From assembly GCF_004099695.1 (NCBI RefSeq), contig NZ_SCHL01000013.1:1-64000 (forward strand): 64,000 nucleotides of DNA, in the 5' to 3' direction. Below the pieces are notes generated by a model. It did not search any database. It was not told the DNA's origin and saw nothing but the letters and a program-made list of their open reading frames with translations. The position numbers and the translations under genes are program-made. Position 1 is the first letter of the stretch. Every line of letters begins with the position of its first letter. Below are positions 53,122-61,663 of this stretch, in pieces. This DNA is from Methanosarcina sp. MSH10X1. GTDB taxonomy: Archaea > Halobacteriota > Methanosarcinia > Methanosarcinales > Methanosarcinaceae.

Positions 53122-54441
53122 ATGACCGAACTTGAAAAAACAATTTCCTTCAGCCGGGGTATGGGGCTTGCAATCTGCATGCTTATAGGTACAGGCATTC
53201 TGGCGCTGCCGGGCCTGGCACTCGATGCAGGCACGGTCCATGAAGCGATTCTCGGCTGGTTCCTTATAGCCGCTGCTGCAGTCCCGCTTATTGCGATCTG
53301 TTCCCGCCTTGGTTTGAGATTTCCTTCGACAGCCGGGCTTGCCGGGTATGCTGAAGAAGCGGTGGGACCCTGGGGAGGATATGCGGTTTCGTATCTTGTG
53401 GGAGGCTCTTTCTTTTTCGGGCTTCCTGCGGTTGCCCTTATAGGCAGCGAATATATGAGGCAGCTTTTCCAGCTGTCCGGGGTAGAAGCAGCCCTTTTTG
53501 CGGTCCTGCTTGTAACCCTGATGTTTCTTTCCAATCTGGCGGGAATGAAGGTTATTTCCATGATAAATTACGCAGCTCTGGCTGTCCTTTTCCTGCTTAT
53601 AGGCCTGCTCATTGCCTTTAACCTTGATTTTCTGGGCTCCGGTCTCGGAATTGCCAGTGAAGTGGTTAACGGCGGAGGGCAAATAAACCTGAATAACATC
53701 TGGAAAGTTGCAGCCCTGCTTTTCTGGGCTTTCCTGGGCTGGGAAAATCTTTCTTTTTCCCTGGGGGAGATAAAAAACCCTGAGAAGAACGTGCCACGCC
53801 TTTACTGGCTTAGTTTTGTCCTCGTGACTTCGATATACCTTGTGCTCGCTCTTATCAGCGCGGGAGCCAGTACTTCAGGCAGGACACTTGAGGGCGCAGC
53901 CGGGCTTTCCGGGCTCGTGCTTTTTACACCCGGAGGGAGCCTGCTCATCTGGCTCATGATAATAGTTATTGCCGCAAATGCCTGCTCATGGAACTTTACT
54001 GCAAGCCGCCTGCTCTATGCCGGGGGCAGGACAGGCATTTTCCCTCAGGTTTTCGGAAAGCTCTCAACAGGGAACATCCCTGTAGCCAGCCTGATAGGGC
54101 TGTATATTCTTTCAATCTTCCTGATCGGCGGAAGTTACCTCTTCGAAATTCCAGTGTCAGCCATGATGCTGCTCGTAAACCAGAACTTCGTTTTTCTCTA
54201 CGCCTTCATTATAATCGCTTACTGGAAAACCGAAACTGGCTGGCAGAAATGGGTTTTTTCCGTTCTTTCACTCCTATCCCTGAGTTTTTTAGTCTCGGGG
54301 TTTACCTGGAAAATCGTTTATCCTGTCTTTTTGATAGGCTTTGGATATTTCAGGTTTCTCAGGAACACGGATAAAATTCCCGAATCCGGATTCCCTGCAT
54401 CCGGAAGTTCAGAATCCGCAGGTCCTGTATCCGGAAAATAA
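53122..54441 (+). CDS. APC-family amino-acid transporter
   Basis: 439 residues, about twelve predicted helices. ISFSRGMGLAICMLIGTGIL holds the broken first helix typical of APC carriers; FWAFLGWENLSFSLGEIKNP is the helix 6 region that binds substrate. The length and layout resemble bacterial YjeH, an exporter of methionine and branched-chain amino acids; direction and substrate are open. The C-terminus ends in a short S/G/P-rich repeat (FPASGSSESAGPVSG). Confidence 0.88.
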   Translation: MTELEKTISFSRGMGLAICMLIGTGILALPGLALDAGTVHEAILGWFLIAAAAVPLIAICSRLGLRFPSTAGLAGYAEEAVGPWGGYAVSYLVGGSFFFGLPAVALIGSEYMRQLFQLSGVEAALFAVLLVTLMFLSNLAGMKVISMINYAALAVLFLLIGLLIAFNLDFLGSGLGIASEVVNGGGQINLNNIWKVAALLFWAFLGWENLSFSLGEIKNPEKNVPRLYWLSFVLVTSIYLVLALISAGASTSGRTLEGAAGLSGLVLFTPGGSLLIWLMIIVIAANACSWNFTASRLLYAGGRTGIFPQVFGKLSTGNIPVASLIGLYILSIFLIGGSYLFEIPVSAMMLLVNQNFVFLYAFIIIAYWKTETGWQKWVFSVLSLLSLSFLVSGFTWKIVYPVFLIGFGYFRFLRNTDKIPESGFPASGSSESAGPVSGK

Positions 54442-54571
54442 GGTATTTCGTGAATAGAAAGTATTTTGGAAAAATTTGAGGGAAATCTATAAATTATATG
54501 TCTTGTAAAATAATAAAACAGTTTAAAAGAGTTTACCGCCAATTTCTTAAGATTTGCAGGACTCTGGTCAT

Positions 54572-54973
54572 ATGTTGAAGATAAGCGTGAAAGATTCACC
54601 TGGAAAAGGTAGAGGGGTATTTGCACAGCGGAATTTTAAGCGAGGCGAGGTAATAGAAACCTGTCCCGTTATAGTTTTACCCGCTAAAGAGATAAACTCA
54701 CTTGAACTTACCGAACTCTATAATTACTACTTCGCCTGGGGTCCGGATTCAAAAGATGCAGCTATCGCCCTGGGGTATGGATCACTCTACAACCACTCAT
54801 ACACCCCGAATGCAAGGTACTGCAAGGATTTTGACAACAGCTTTTTGAGATATATCTGTATAAGAGATATCGAAGAAGGCGAGGAAATTACAATAAACTA
54901 TAACTGCGACCCTGAAGATACAACCCCGGTCTGGTTTGACCTTGCAGGCCAGGAAGATCTCGAAGTTTGCTGA
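54572..54973 (+). CDS. SET-domain lysine methyltransferase
   Basis: 133 residues, a minimal SET domain: DSPGKGRGVFAQRNFKRGE, YGSLYNHSYTPNARY and EGEEITINYNCDP are the S-adenosylmethionine-binding and catalytic blocks; a C-terminal cysteine (EDLEVC) stands where other SET proteins have a post-SET segment. The homologue in M. mazei was shown to methylate the chromosomal protein MC1-alpha. ATG 54572 is preferred to TTG 54554, since it directly precedes the conserved part; neither has a strong ribosome site. Confidence 0.88.
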   Translation: MLKISVKDSPGKGRGVFAQRNFKRGEVIETCPVIVLPAKEINSLELTELYNYYFAWGPDSKDAAIALGYGSLYNHSYTPNARYCKDFDNSFLRYICIRDIEEGEEITINYNCDPEDTTPVWFDLAGQEDLEVC

Positions 54974-55239
54974 AAAATAAGTTGTTGGCAATGTTTATCT
55001 TTTCTTCGAAAAAAAGTATTTAATTCTTTTAACCTTATTTTAAGCTTGAAAGCTTTTAAACTTGAAAGCTTTTAAGCTCTAAAGCTTTTCTCTTCCCGAG
55101 CCCGTTTCCATCTGTATGCGGCAGGCACGGAGGTTATATTTTCTTCAACCACCTTATAGTAAAAAACTTGCCTGTGGTATTCGATCAGGGACAATTTAAA
55201 GCTGGAGCTTCATTAAAATACAGATAAAAGGAATTAAAA

Positions 55240-56055
55240 ATGGAAAACATACTTCTTACGGTTTTTCGGGTAAGCCTGTTCGAAACCTTCTGCGTCACAG
55301 GCTCTCTCATTCTTGTCGGCATGATACTCGGCTTTCTTGAGAATCGCGCCAATTTCTATATCCAGAAAACATTTGGCAGAAAAGGAATTCTGGCTACAGC
55401 CTGGATAGGCACTCCCATCCATGAACTCGGCCACCTGCTGATGTGCTACGTATTCCGTCACAGAATAAATAAGTTCAAACTTTTCGACCGCAAAGCAAAG
55501 GACGGAGTCCTTGGATACGTCAACCACAGCTGGAACCCTAAAAGCCTCTACCAGAACATAGGGAATTTTTTCATAGGTATGGGCCCTATCTTTAGCGGGA
55601 CTGCGGCTCTAATCCTGGGGATGCACCTGCTCCTGCCGGATTCCTTTGCCAGGGCTGCCGATTATCTTGCCCTTGAACCCGCCCGGCCGGACCAGTATAT
55701 GTTGACAAAAATCTTCGCCCTTACCACGGGCCTTTTTGAAAGTATTTTTTCGGCAGAAAACCTGCTTTCCCTCAATTTCTGGATTTATTTTGCTCTCGCA
55801 ATCGGCATCTCTTCCCATATAGCCCTGAGCCGGGAAGACCTTAAAGGTGCAGGCAGGGGTTTGATAACGATTTTTACCTTTATTATGCTGGTTAACCTGG
55901 TTGCTCTGATCCTAAATGCCGATTTTTCCGGGCTTTTTGTGGACATTCTGGCTCTAAACGTATATCTGCTGGCTTTCTCAATGATTTCGATTGTATTTTC
56001 TTTAATCAGGCTAGTTTTAAGCGCTTTTGCTTATTATCTGGCTTATTTTCATTAG
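55240..56055 (+). CDS. Integral membrane protein with a zinc-protease motif
   Basis: 271 residues, about six or seven predicted helices. Near the end of the second helix lies WIGTPIHELGHLLMCYVFRH, an H-E-x-x-H motif as in M50-like site-2 proteases. A later aspartate suited to the third metal position is not obvious. Relatives of known function were not recognised, so protease activity is inferred. It stands alone on the plus strand. Confidence 0.75.
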   Translation: MENILLTVFRVSLFETFCVTGSLILVGMILGFLENRANFYIQKTFGRKGILATAWIGTPIHELGHLLMCYVFRHRINKFKLFDRKAKDGVLGYVNHSWNPKSLYQNIGNFFIGMGPIFSGTAALILGMHLLLPDSFARAADYLALEPARPDQYMLTKIFALTTGLFESIFSAENLLSLNFWIYFALAIGISSHIALSREDLKGAGRGLITIFTFIMLVNLVALILNADFSGLFVDILALNVYLLAFSMISIVFSLIRLVLSAFAYYLAYFH

Positions 56056-56177
56056 TTTGTGTGCTTGGTATATGTCCTAGCGCAGTTCAATAAACAGTTA
56101 TCTATCTAACTGCATTAAATACCAAAATTAAATTAGTAACAAGAAAAAGAATCAAAGTCACTCAAAATCGAAAAACG

Positions 56178-57602
56178 TCAATAGACGATTATCTTTGCTT
56201 CAGCTTGCTTAAAAAGATCAGGCTTTTCGGTGTGGACTGGAATAACACTATCAGGTTTTATCTCGTTTATCATTTTTATTAGTTCTAGACCAGATGCATG
56301 GCCTGAAGCATGTGCTGAGTATTTTACAATTTTAAAGCGATCCAGCCAGTTTTGCTTTCTTTCCTCATCAAGTTCCATTTCCTCACAAAACGGTTCGCAT
56401 GATGACTTTATCCAAATAGCATTTTGTGGTTGAATGTCTACAAGCTGGTTTATTTCCCATAAACTCATGGAGACCACATAATTTAGGGGATTCTGACGCA
56501 ACTCTTTACAGGTTATTGAGTTTGATCGATGAATATAATTTTGTTCCCAAGAGTCATAGTCTTTATTTATCAAATCCTGCTCATAACCTTCTTTATAAAT
56601 TAATCCCCAGCTCTTCCTAGGTACTAAGATTTTCACGTCATCAAGGCAAAAGGGGCATAAATTACCTAGCGATTCAATCAGGTAGGCAGCTTTTAGAGGA
56701 ACTACAAAATATCTACCATTGGTTCTTGCGGATTCGAAAATGCTTTTCACTCTATCAAGGTCTCTTATCGGGTGTTCAACAAAAGCCAGACCTCTGGCTT
56801 TTGAGATGAATCTGGTAATTTCCTCTTTTACTCTATCTTCACTGTCTATCTCCTGCTTGTCTATTCGCGTGCCCTCGCAGATTAGCCATCTTGGGTTGAC
56901 TGATTTGGCTTTTTCTACAAACTTTCTACTTAATTGTCTGTTTGAACCATGAAAACGGATATCACCAGTGTAAACTAAATTTCCTTCACTTGTATAAATT
57001 ATGTATCCACAAGCACCAGGTAAAGAATGATCAACCGGAACCATTTCGATTTCGAGACTGCCGATCTTCAGTTTCTTTTCAGGTTCCATTAAGTGGAAAT
57101 TTCTTTTATGCAAAAAGTCTTGTTGTTTCTTAGTAACTCGCGAGAAGCTTCCTTTTGTATTTCTATAAAATTTAAAGGCTTCACAAGCTTTAATGTAATC
57201 TGAGAATGTATTACTTCCTGTTTCTTCCAAACACTGTAATATGATTTTTGTTTCTTTTGTGCATAAAATTGGTACATCAAATCTTAAGAAATGGATATAT
57301 TGAGCATGATCAGCATGGGCATGAGTAAGGAGAACAGCATCTATTTCTCGTTCTTCTGGTTGTCTTCCCATGTGTTCGAGATAGTCAGTTCTGTAAATCC
57401 CCTTTATGTCAGGTAAAAGACCCAGCTCAAAGAAATCAGTTAAAGCAGAACATTTTCTTGGTTGTAAAAATTCAGAAAAGTATTTAGAGTTTTGATTAAA
57501 GCTCATTCCAAAGTCAAGTATGATCCTTGTTCCCTCATGCTCTACAAGAATTTTATTGCCACCGATTTCATTCTTTCCTCCAAGAATATCTATCTGAACC
57601 AA
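56178..57602 (-). CDS. RNase J-like metallo-beta-lactamase hydrolase
   Basis: 474 residues. The metal-binding motif is LLTHAHADHAQYIHFLRFDV; DHSLPGACGYIIYTSEGNLV, YTGDIRFHG and the C-terminal SAHASGHASG and VIPVHTEK complete the RNase J/beta-CASP order, though the region between them is unusual. Nuclease activity on RNA is likely by family. The start is TTG 57602, 9 bases after AGGGGA. It is preceded on the same strand by a CARF-type regulator 189 bases away. The codon use is visibly more AT-rich than that of the neighbouring metabolic genes. Confidence 0.85.
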   Translation of the reverse strand: MVQIDILGGKNEIGGNKILVEHEGTRIILDFGMSFNQNSKYFSEFLQPRKCSALTDFFELGLLPDIKGIYRTDYLEHMGRQPEEREIDAVLLTHAHADHAQYIHFLRFDVPILCTKETKIILQCLEETGSNTFSDYIKACEAFKFYRNTKGSFSRVTKKQQDFLHKRNFHLMEPEKKLKIGSLEIEMVPVDHSLPGACGYIIYTSEGNLVYTGDIRFHGSNRQLSRKFVEKAKSVNPRWLICEGTRIDKQEIDSEDRVKEEITRFISKARGLAFVEHPIRDLDRVKSIFESARTNGRYFVVPLKAAYLIESLGNLCPFCLDDVKILVPRKSWGLIYKEGYEQDLINKDYDSWEQNYIHRSNSITCKELRQNPLNYVVSMSLWEINQLVDIQPQNAIWIKSSCEPFCEEMELDEERKQNWLDRFKIVKYSAHASGHASGLELIKMINEIKPDSVIPVHTEKPDLFKQAEAKIIVY

Positions 57603-57791
57603 ATATAATATCCCCTATATAGTTAAGCATGAAAGACTTCCTCCAAATTTACGTTTATATGTATAAATATCTTATCTTTTATATTCAGATAAGACGTTTT
57701 TTAGTACATATGGAATTTTATTTAACTACCATAATATCATATTGTTCAGTTTACATTGATAGTTATATAAATTATTAAAGTTCTATTTTTG

Positions 57792-58520
57792 TTATTTGTA
57801 ATCTTCTTGCACTTTCTTAATGAGCTTCGAAATAATAGTTCCTTTCGTATAAATTTCACCCAAAATGCTTCTAGAGATGCTTAACATTTTATCTCTTTTC
57901 TCAGTCTCTACAAACCCAGCATCTTTTAACTTTTTTATGTGATGACTTAGACGTGAGCGTTCATTATCAAATTGTGGTGTTCCTTTATCTAGTTCCGGTT
58001 TTAGCCTTGAAATTAATGTGTCAAGAGAGTTCGTTCTTTCATCTAATTGATTAAGTATTTCCATCTGTTCTCGAGAAATTTCTTTTATAGGAAATATGGG
58101 GATTTCCATTATTCCTTTTATTACATATCCCTTTTCATTATTTGATTCTGGTATATCCGTATACACTGTGACTTTGGACACTAGTGAAGCAATATAAGAA
58201 GATATTCCAAGATTTCTCATTCCACCTGCAATATTAATTTTTATATCGCTTCCTTTCATTGCCTGCTCTTTTATAATATCTAAAATATCTAGAGTTGCTT
58301 GAAAAATATTCTCTCTCGTTACAATTCTTTCTTCAATTTCTATTCCTTTAAACGCTTCTTTTACCTTTGTTACTGCCTGCTGTACTAGCTGTCTTTGATC
58401 GTCGCCTTCTACCATAATTAAAATGATTTTATGAACTGGATATTGCCGAATGCTGGCAATTAATTTGTCATATTCATAACCAACTGGTAGAATATGAACT
58501 GTTTTTTTCGCTTTTTCCAT
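57792..58520 (-). CDS. CARF-like sensor with winged helix (DUF6293/Csa3-like)
   Basis: 242 residues. The first 130 residues are a Rossmann-like CARF domain: strand TVHILPVGYEYDKLIASIRQ, VHKIILIMVEGDDQR, and the loop DIKINIAGGMRNLGISSYIA, where CARF proteins bind cyclic oligoadenylate. The last 90 residues are a winged helix (SRLSHHIKKLKDAGFVETEK). Such proteins regulate CRISPR and other defence genes, but no CRISPR or cas gene lies in this window. Nothing resembling a ribosome site precedes the ATG, so the message may be leaderless. Confidence 0.8.
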   Translation of the reverse strand: MEKAKKTVHILPVGYEYDKLIASIRQYPVHKIILIMVEGDDQRQLVQQAVTKVKEAFKGIEIEERIVTRENIFQATLDILDIIKEQAMKGSDIKINIAGGMRNLGISSYIASLVSKVTVYTDIPESNNEKGYVIKGIMEIPIFPIKEISREQMEILNQLDERTNSLDTLISRLKPELDKGTPQFDNERSRLSHHIKKLKDAGFVETEKRDKMLSISRSILGEIYTKGTIISKLIKKVQEDYK

Positions 58521-58620
58521 GAGGATAAAACCAATTCAATTGAATAAATAATTTTTTATTATAAATTATCTTTATTATTGAAATATATTGTCATACTTGA
58601 AAGAAAAATTTAAGTATCTT

Positions 58621-58887
58621 ATGTTCGTATTAAATAATGTAGCTAAGTTATTGACAAAGCATCAATTTGACAGGAATGAATCAGCAAAATTCGAATTTAC
58701 TATCAATGGGTGGGATGCCAAAAAAATCAGCAATTACTTCATTTGGTCTTATTTAAGTCAAAGATGTTCTAACGGGAATTGTCAACAATATCGAGAATAT
58801 GTTTCTGTTGAATGGTTAGGGCAGGATTGGTTAAAGAACAATTCTAATTCATTTTGTTGGAAAGCTCCACTCCTAAATATTAATTAA
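58621..58887 (+). CDS. Small hypothetical protein
   Basis: 88 residues from ATG 58621, soluble, with three cysteines (QRCSNGNCQQY and NSFCWKAP). No family recognised. The frame is open to a TTG at 58588. A TATA-like GAAATATATTG lies 35 bases before the ATG; no Shine-Dalgarno sequence. It lies divergent from the CARF gene, in the same AT-rich segment. Confidence 0.45.
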   Translation: MFVLNNVAKLLTKHQFDRNESAKFEFTINGWDAKKISNYFIWSYLSQRCSNGNCQQYREYVSVEWLGQDWLKNNSNSFCWKAPLLNIN

Positions 58888-58934
58888 AACAGTTAATTAA
58901 AATCAAATTATGAAAATAAAGGGGATATCAAATA

Positions 58935-59642
58935 ATGAATCTTGGACTTGATTTAGCATTCTTGATACCAATTGATTTTTGGGACTACATGCGGTACGCT
59001 GCCTTATTTGCCGTGCTCGCTACAATCTCAGCAGTATTGAGTTTAATAGATTATAAAGAAACATCTGTAATTCAGATTTTGCTTTCCGTGGTTGGATCGG
59101 TTGGTATGATTTATAGCTTGTTTAAAGCATGGTTCGTCGTTCCTTCTGATGGTTCTTTGCAATACCTTGTATTAGCTGGCTTCGTAGCCGTGCTCGCTGT
59201 GCTCGCAGGTCTCAATTTCTTATTAAACGCCGAATGCAAGATTGAAGGAACGTCTTCTAATGGGTGCTTCATTAGCTTATTTGGTCTTGCAATTTTCGTC
59301 ATTATGGCACTCATTTCCGTGTTAAAAGCATGGTTTGTAATCCCTCCCGATGGTTATATGGATTACTTAAGATTCGCAAGTATATGGGGTATATTTGCTT
59401 TTCTATGTGCTGTAGGTTTAGCAAGTTTAAAACTTACGCATAACAGTTTCAAAGGTGATTGGCTAATTTTCGTAGGTATAGATTTCTTTTTTTTAATGGA
59501 AACGATTTACAGCCTGCAGAAAACGTGGGACGCTATGCCAGACAGTTTAAAACTTGGAATTATGGTAGCCATAGGTATAATTTTCGTTCTTTTTACAGGC
59601 GGTGCAGTTGGCGCAGGAACATCTGGACATCAATCAGAGTAA
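58935..59642 (+). CDS. Membrane protein with internal repeats
   Basis: 235 residues, about seven hydrophobic helices. A unit recurs: LFKAWFVVPSDGSLQYLVLA, LKAWFVIPPDGYMDYLRFAS, and a degenerate first copy with IPIDFWDYMRYAALFAVLA. The last helix is followed by a GAGTSGHQSE tail. No family recognised. AAGGGGAT lies 8 bases before the ATG. It could be a partner of the neighbouring defence-like genes, but there is no direct evidence. Confidence 0.7.
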   Translation: MNLGLDLAFLIPIDFWDYMRYAALFAVLATISAVLSLIDYKETSVIQILLSVVGSVGMIYSLFKAWFVVPSDGSLQYLVLAGFVAVLAVLAGLNFLLNAECKIEGTSSNGCFISLFGLAIFVIMALISVLKAWFVIPPDGYMDYLRFASIWGIFAFLCAVGLASLKLTHNSFKGDWLIFVGIDFFFLMETIYSLQKTWDAMPDSLKLGIMVAIGIIFVLFTGGAVGAGTSGHQSE

Positions 59643-59768
59643 TACATTAAAAATCAACGCGATGATGTATTAAAAGTTCCGTATTCAGAATTCAGGCATG
59701 ATGCAGGGATGAAATTGGAAAGAAAGTTTCTGAATTGAGACGAGAAAACTGATAATGAGGAAGGAAAA

Positions 59769-60185
59769 ATGCCACCGGGAATTATTCACGAAATTATAAA
59801 CTTTTTTATAGCTTTTCTAATAGCCGCCTTCTTATTTGAACAAAATTATCTCTGGCCAATTCCAGCAAAAGTCTTCTTTGGTCTAGCTATATTGTCTCTA
59901 CTGTTCTCTCCAGACCTGGATGTAAAGAGTAGACCATTAAACAGATGGGGGATATTTAAAGTCATATGGCTTCCATTTGTTGTAGCTGGACATCGAAGAA
60001 TACTACATAATCTTGTTTTGGGTCCTTTGATATTATGTTTAGTTCCAGGGATTATTATGTGGGTAAAATTTGAAGATTTATGGGTCGTTACCGGTCTAGC
60101 TCTATCAGTAGTAATCCACATCTTGACTGATAGGATAGTAACTGGTGTAAAAAGAGGAATCCCTTTTTGCACCAATTTTCATTAA
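59769..60185 (+). CDS. DUF2227-like metal-binding membrane protein
   Basis: 138 residues, about three or four hydrophobic helices. Possible metal-binding residues are H7 and E8 (GIIHEIINF), LFSPDLDVKS, AGHRRILHN and VIHILTDRI, spaced as in the DUF2227 family of predicted metal-dependent membrane proteins. Function unknown. GGAAGG lies before the ATG. Confidence 0.7.
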   Translation: MPPGIIHEIINFFIAFLIAAFLFEQNYLWPIPAKVFFGLAILSLLFSPDLDVKSRPLNRWGIFKVIWLPFVVAGHRRILHNLVLGPLILCLVPGIIMWVKFEDLWVVTGLALSVVIHILTDRIVTGVKRGIPFCTNFH

Positions 60186-60199
60186 AACTAAAATATAGC

Positions 60200-60329
60200 T
60201 TGAGCTCATCCAAAAACTCGGTTTTTTAATCAATAAGAGTTTCAGAACGTTTTTTATGATAAGAAACTCAATTGATCGTTCAAAATTCGAGATTTAGAGA
60301 ATCAAGTTTGAGTTTTAGGATGAGTTCAA
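60200..60329. mobile_element. MITE-like element with terminal inverted repeats
   Basis: 130 bases bounded by TTGAGCTCATCCAAAAACTC and, at the other end, the reverse complement of TTGAACTCATCCTAAAACTC (about 18 of 20 match). It encodes nothing. The size and inverted ends fit a miniature inverted-repeat element of a DDE-type insertion sequence; a target duplication is not obvious. Confidence 0.5.
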
Positions 60330-60383
60330 TAATATGCGGTTAAAGAATACAATTGTTCAAAAAAATTAATTCCGATATATTTT

Positions 60384-60578
60384 TCAAAATCCATTCTGCT
60401 TTCCTGTCATCTCTTCAATCTCAATCTCAATAACGAACAGCCTGTTAACTTTCCATTCTTCAAATTCAAAAGGCCCTTTTTTCCGGAACCCTTTATCAAT
60501 GGTTTATAACAGGTTCAGGCTCTTCTCTGATACTTTAACTGATATCAGGTCCGGGGACTCCTCAACGCACTGACGCAG
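60384..60578 (-). pseudogene. Remnant of an unidentified gene
   Basis: On the minus strand one frame reads LRQCVEESPDLISVKVSEKS LNLL, a TAA stop, TIDKGFRKKGPFEFEEWKVN, then RLFVIEIEIEEMTGKQ NGF and a stop. The coding-like composition on both sides of the internal stop suggests a decayed gene. No start codon or family is recognised. Confidence 0.4.
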
Positions 60579-60686
60579 ATTAAAAAACTCATCTTAAGGA
60601 TTAGCTTATCGCTTTCTATCTTGGAGAAATCCAGGAAACTTTCTTATACAATAACTAATTTAACCCTTCAGGGGGGACTGCAAGTT

Positions 60687-61502
60687 GTGAACAACAGCAC
60701 ATCAAAAAGGTCACCATTTCTATTCTTTGTACTGGTTTACGCACTTTCTATTCCACTCTGGGTGCTTAATATCATTTATCCGATTAAGCTTCCAGTGGAT
60801 AATCTTCCCTTGACCGACATTGTAGCTACTTTTTCCCCAATGGTAGCGGCATGCATCCTTGTTTACCGGGAAGAGAAACTTTTAGGGGTAAAGAATCTGT
60901 TGAAAAGAACCTTCGATTATAAGAGGATCAAGAAAAAAGTCTGGTATGTTCCCATCATTTTCTTGATGCCGTTTATCTACGTGCTGGCCTACGTGATAAT
61001 GCGTCTCGTCGGGCTACCGGTCCCAGCGGTTTGGAACCCGCCTCTTCTGACACCGCTCCTCTTTATTGCGTTCTTTTTAGCCGCTGCAGGTGAAGAACTG
61101 GGCTATTCGGGATACGTTACCGATCCTATGCAAGTCCGGTACACCACACTGACAGCCAGTATCATTATTGGGTTGATCCATGGAGTATGGCATTTCCCAT
61201 CGATGCTTTCAATGGGCATGTCTCCGGGATTGTTTATATGGGGAGGATTTATACTGGCCGTTAGTTTCAGGATTCTGACCGTCTGGCTTTATAACAACAC
61301 TGGAAAAAGCGTTTTTGCAACCATACTCTTTCATGCCGTGACCAATACCGGAAGGAGCATATTTCCCGGTAGCCGTTCGGTCTTCCAACTGTACGACGGG
61401 GCTATCGGCTATGGGCTCATTGCTATTACGGCTGTGATCGTGGTGTTCTTATGGGGACCAGAGACGTTAACCCGAATTAGATATGCTCGCAAAGCGGCGT
61501 GA
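60687..61502 (+). CDS. CPBP-family intramembrane metalloprotease
   Basis: 271 residues with about eight predicted helices. The diagnostic motifs are AAAGEELGYSGYV (E-E) and LIHGVWHFPSM, with a third histidine in TILFHAVTNTGRS. These proteins include CAAX prenyl proteases and bacteriocin-immunity proteins; the exact role is open. The frame opens at 60621, but GTG 60687 has GGGGGG 10 bases upstream and precedes the first helix, so it is preferred. Confidence 0.82.
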   Translation: MNNSTSKRSPFLFFVLVYALSIPLWVLNIIYPIKLPVDNLPLTDIVATFSPMVAACILVYREEKLLGVKNLLKRTFDYKRIKKKVWYVPIIFLMPFIYVLAYVIMRLVGLPVPAVWNPPLLTPLLFIAFFLAAAGEELGYSGYVTDPMQVRYTTLTASIIIGLIHGVWHFPSMLSMGMSPGLFIWGGFILAVSFRILTVWLYNNTGKSVFATILFHAVTNTGRSIFPGSRSVFQLYDGAIGYGLIAITAVIVVFLWGPETLTRIRYARKAA

Positions 61503-61663
61503 GGCAGGCATTAGGGGAGTGTTGAAGAGATTTGGGCTCTGCGGATTGTGATAGATTGCCCTCTGGATAGACATTGAGCATGAGTCTTCTCTTTATCAAC
61601 TCCGGACACCAAAATTTCTATAAATTTAATGGTTAAAGATGTTTCCTTTTTCATAAGAATTAG

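Noticed and set aside
55020-55090. AAGCTTTTAAGCTTGAAAGC-type repeats as a regulatory element
   Set aside because: Short AT-rich repetition of AAGCTTTT only; no consistent unit or link to the next gene.
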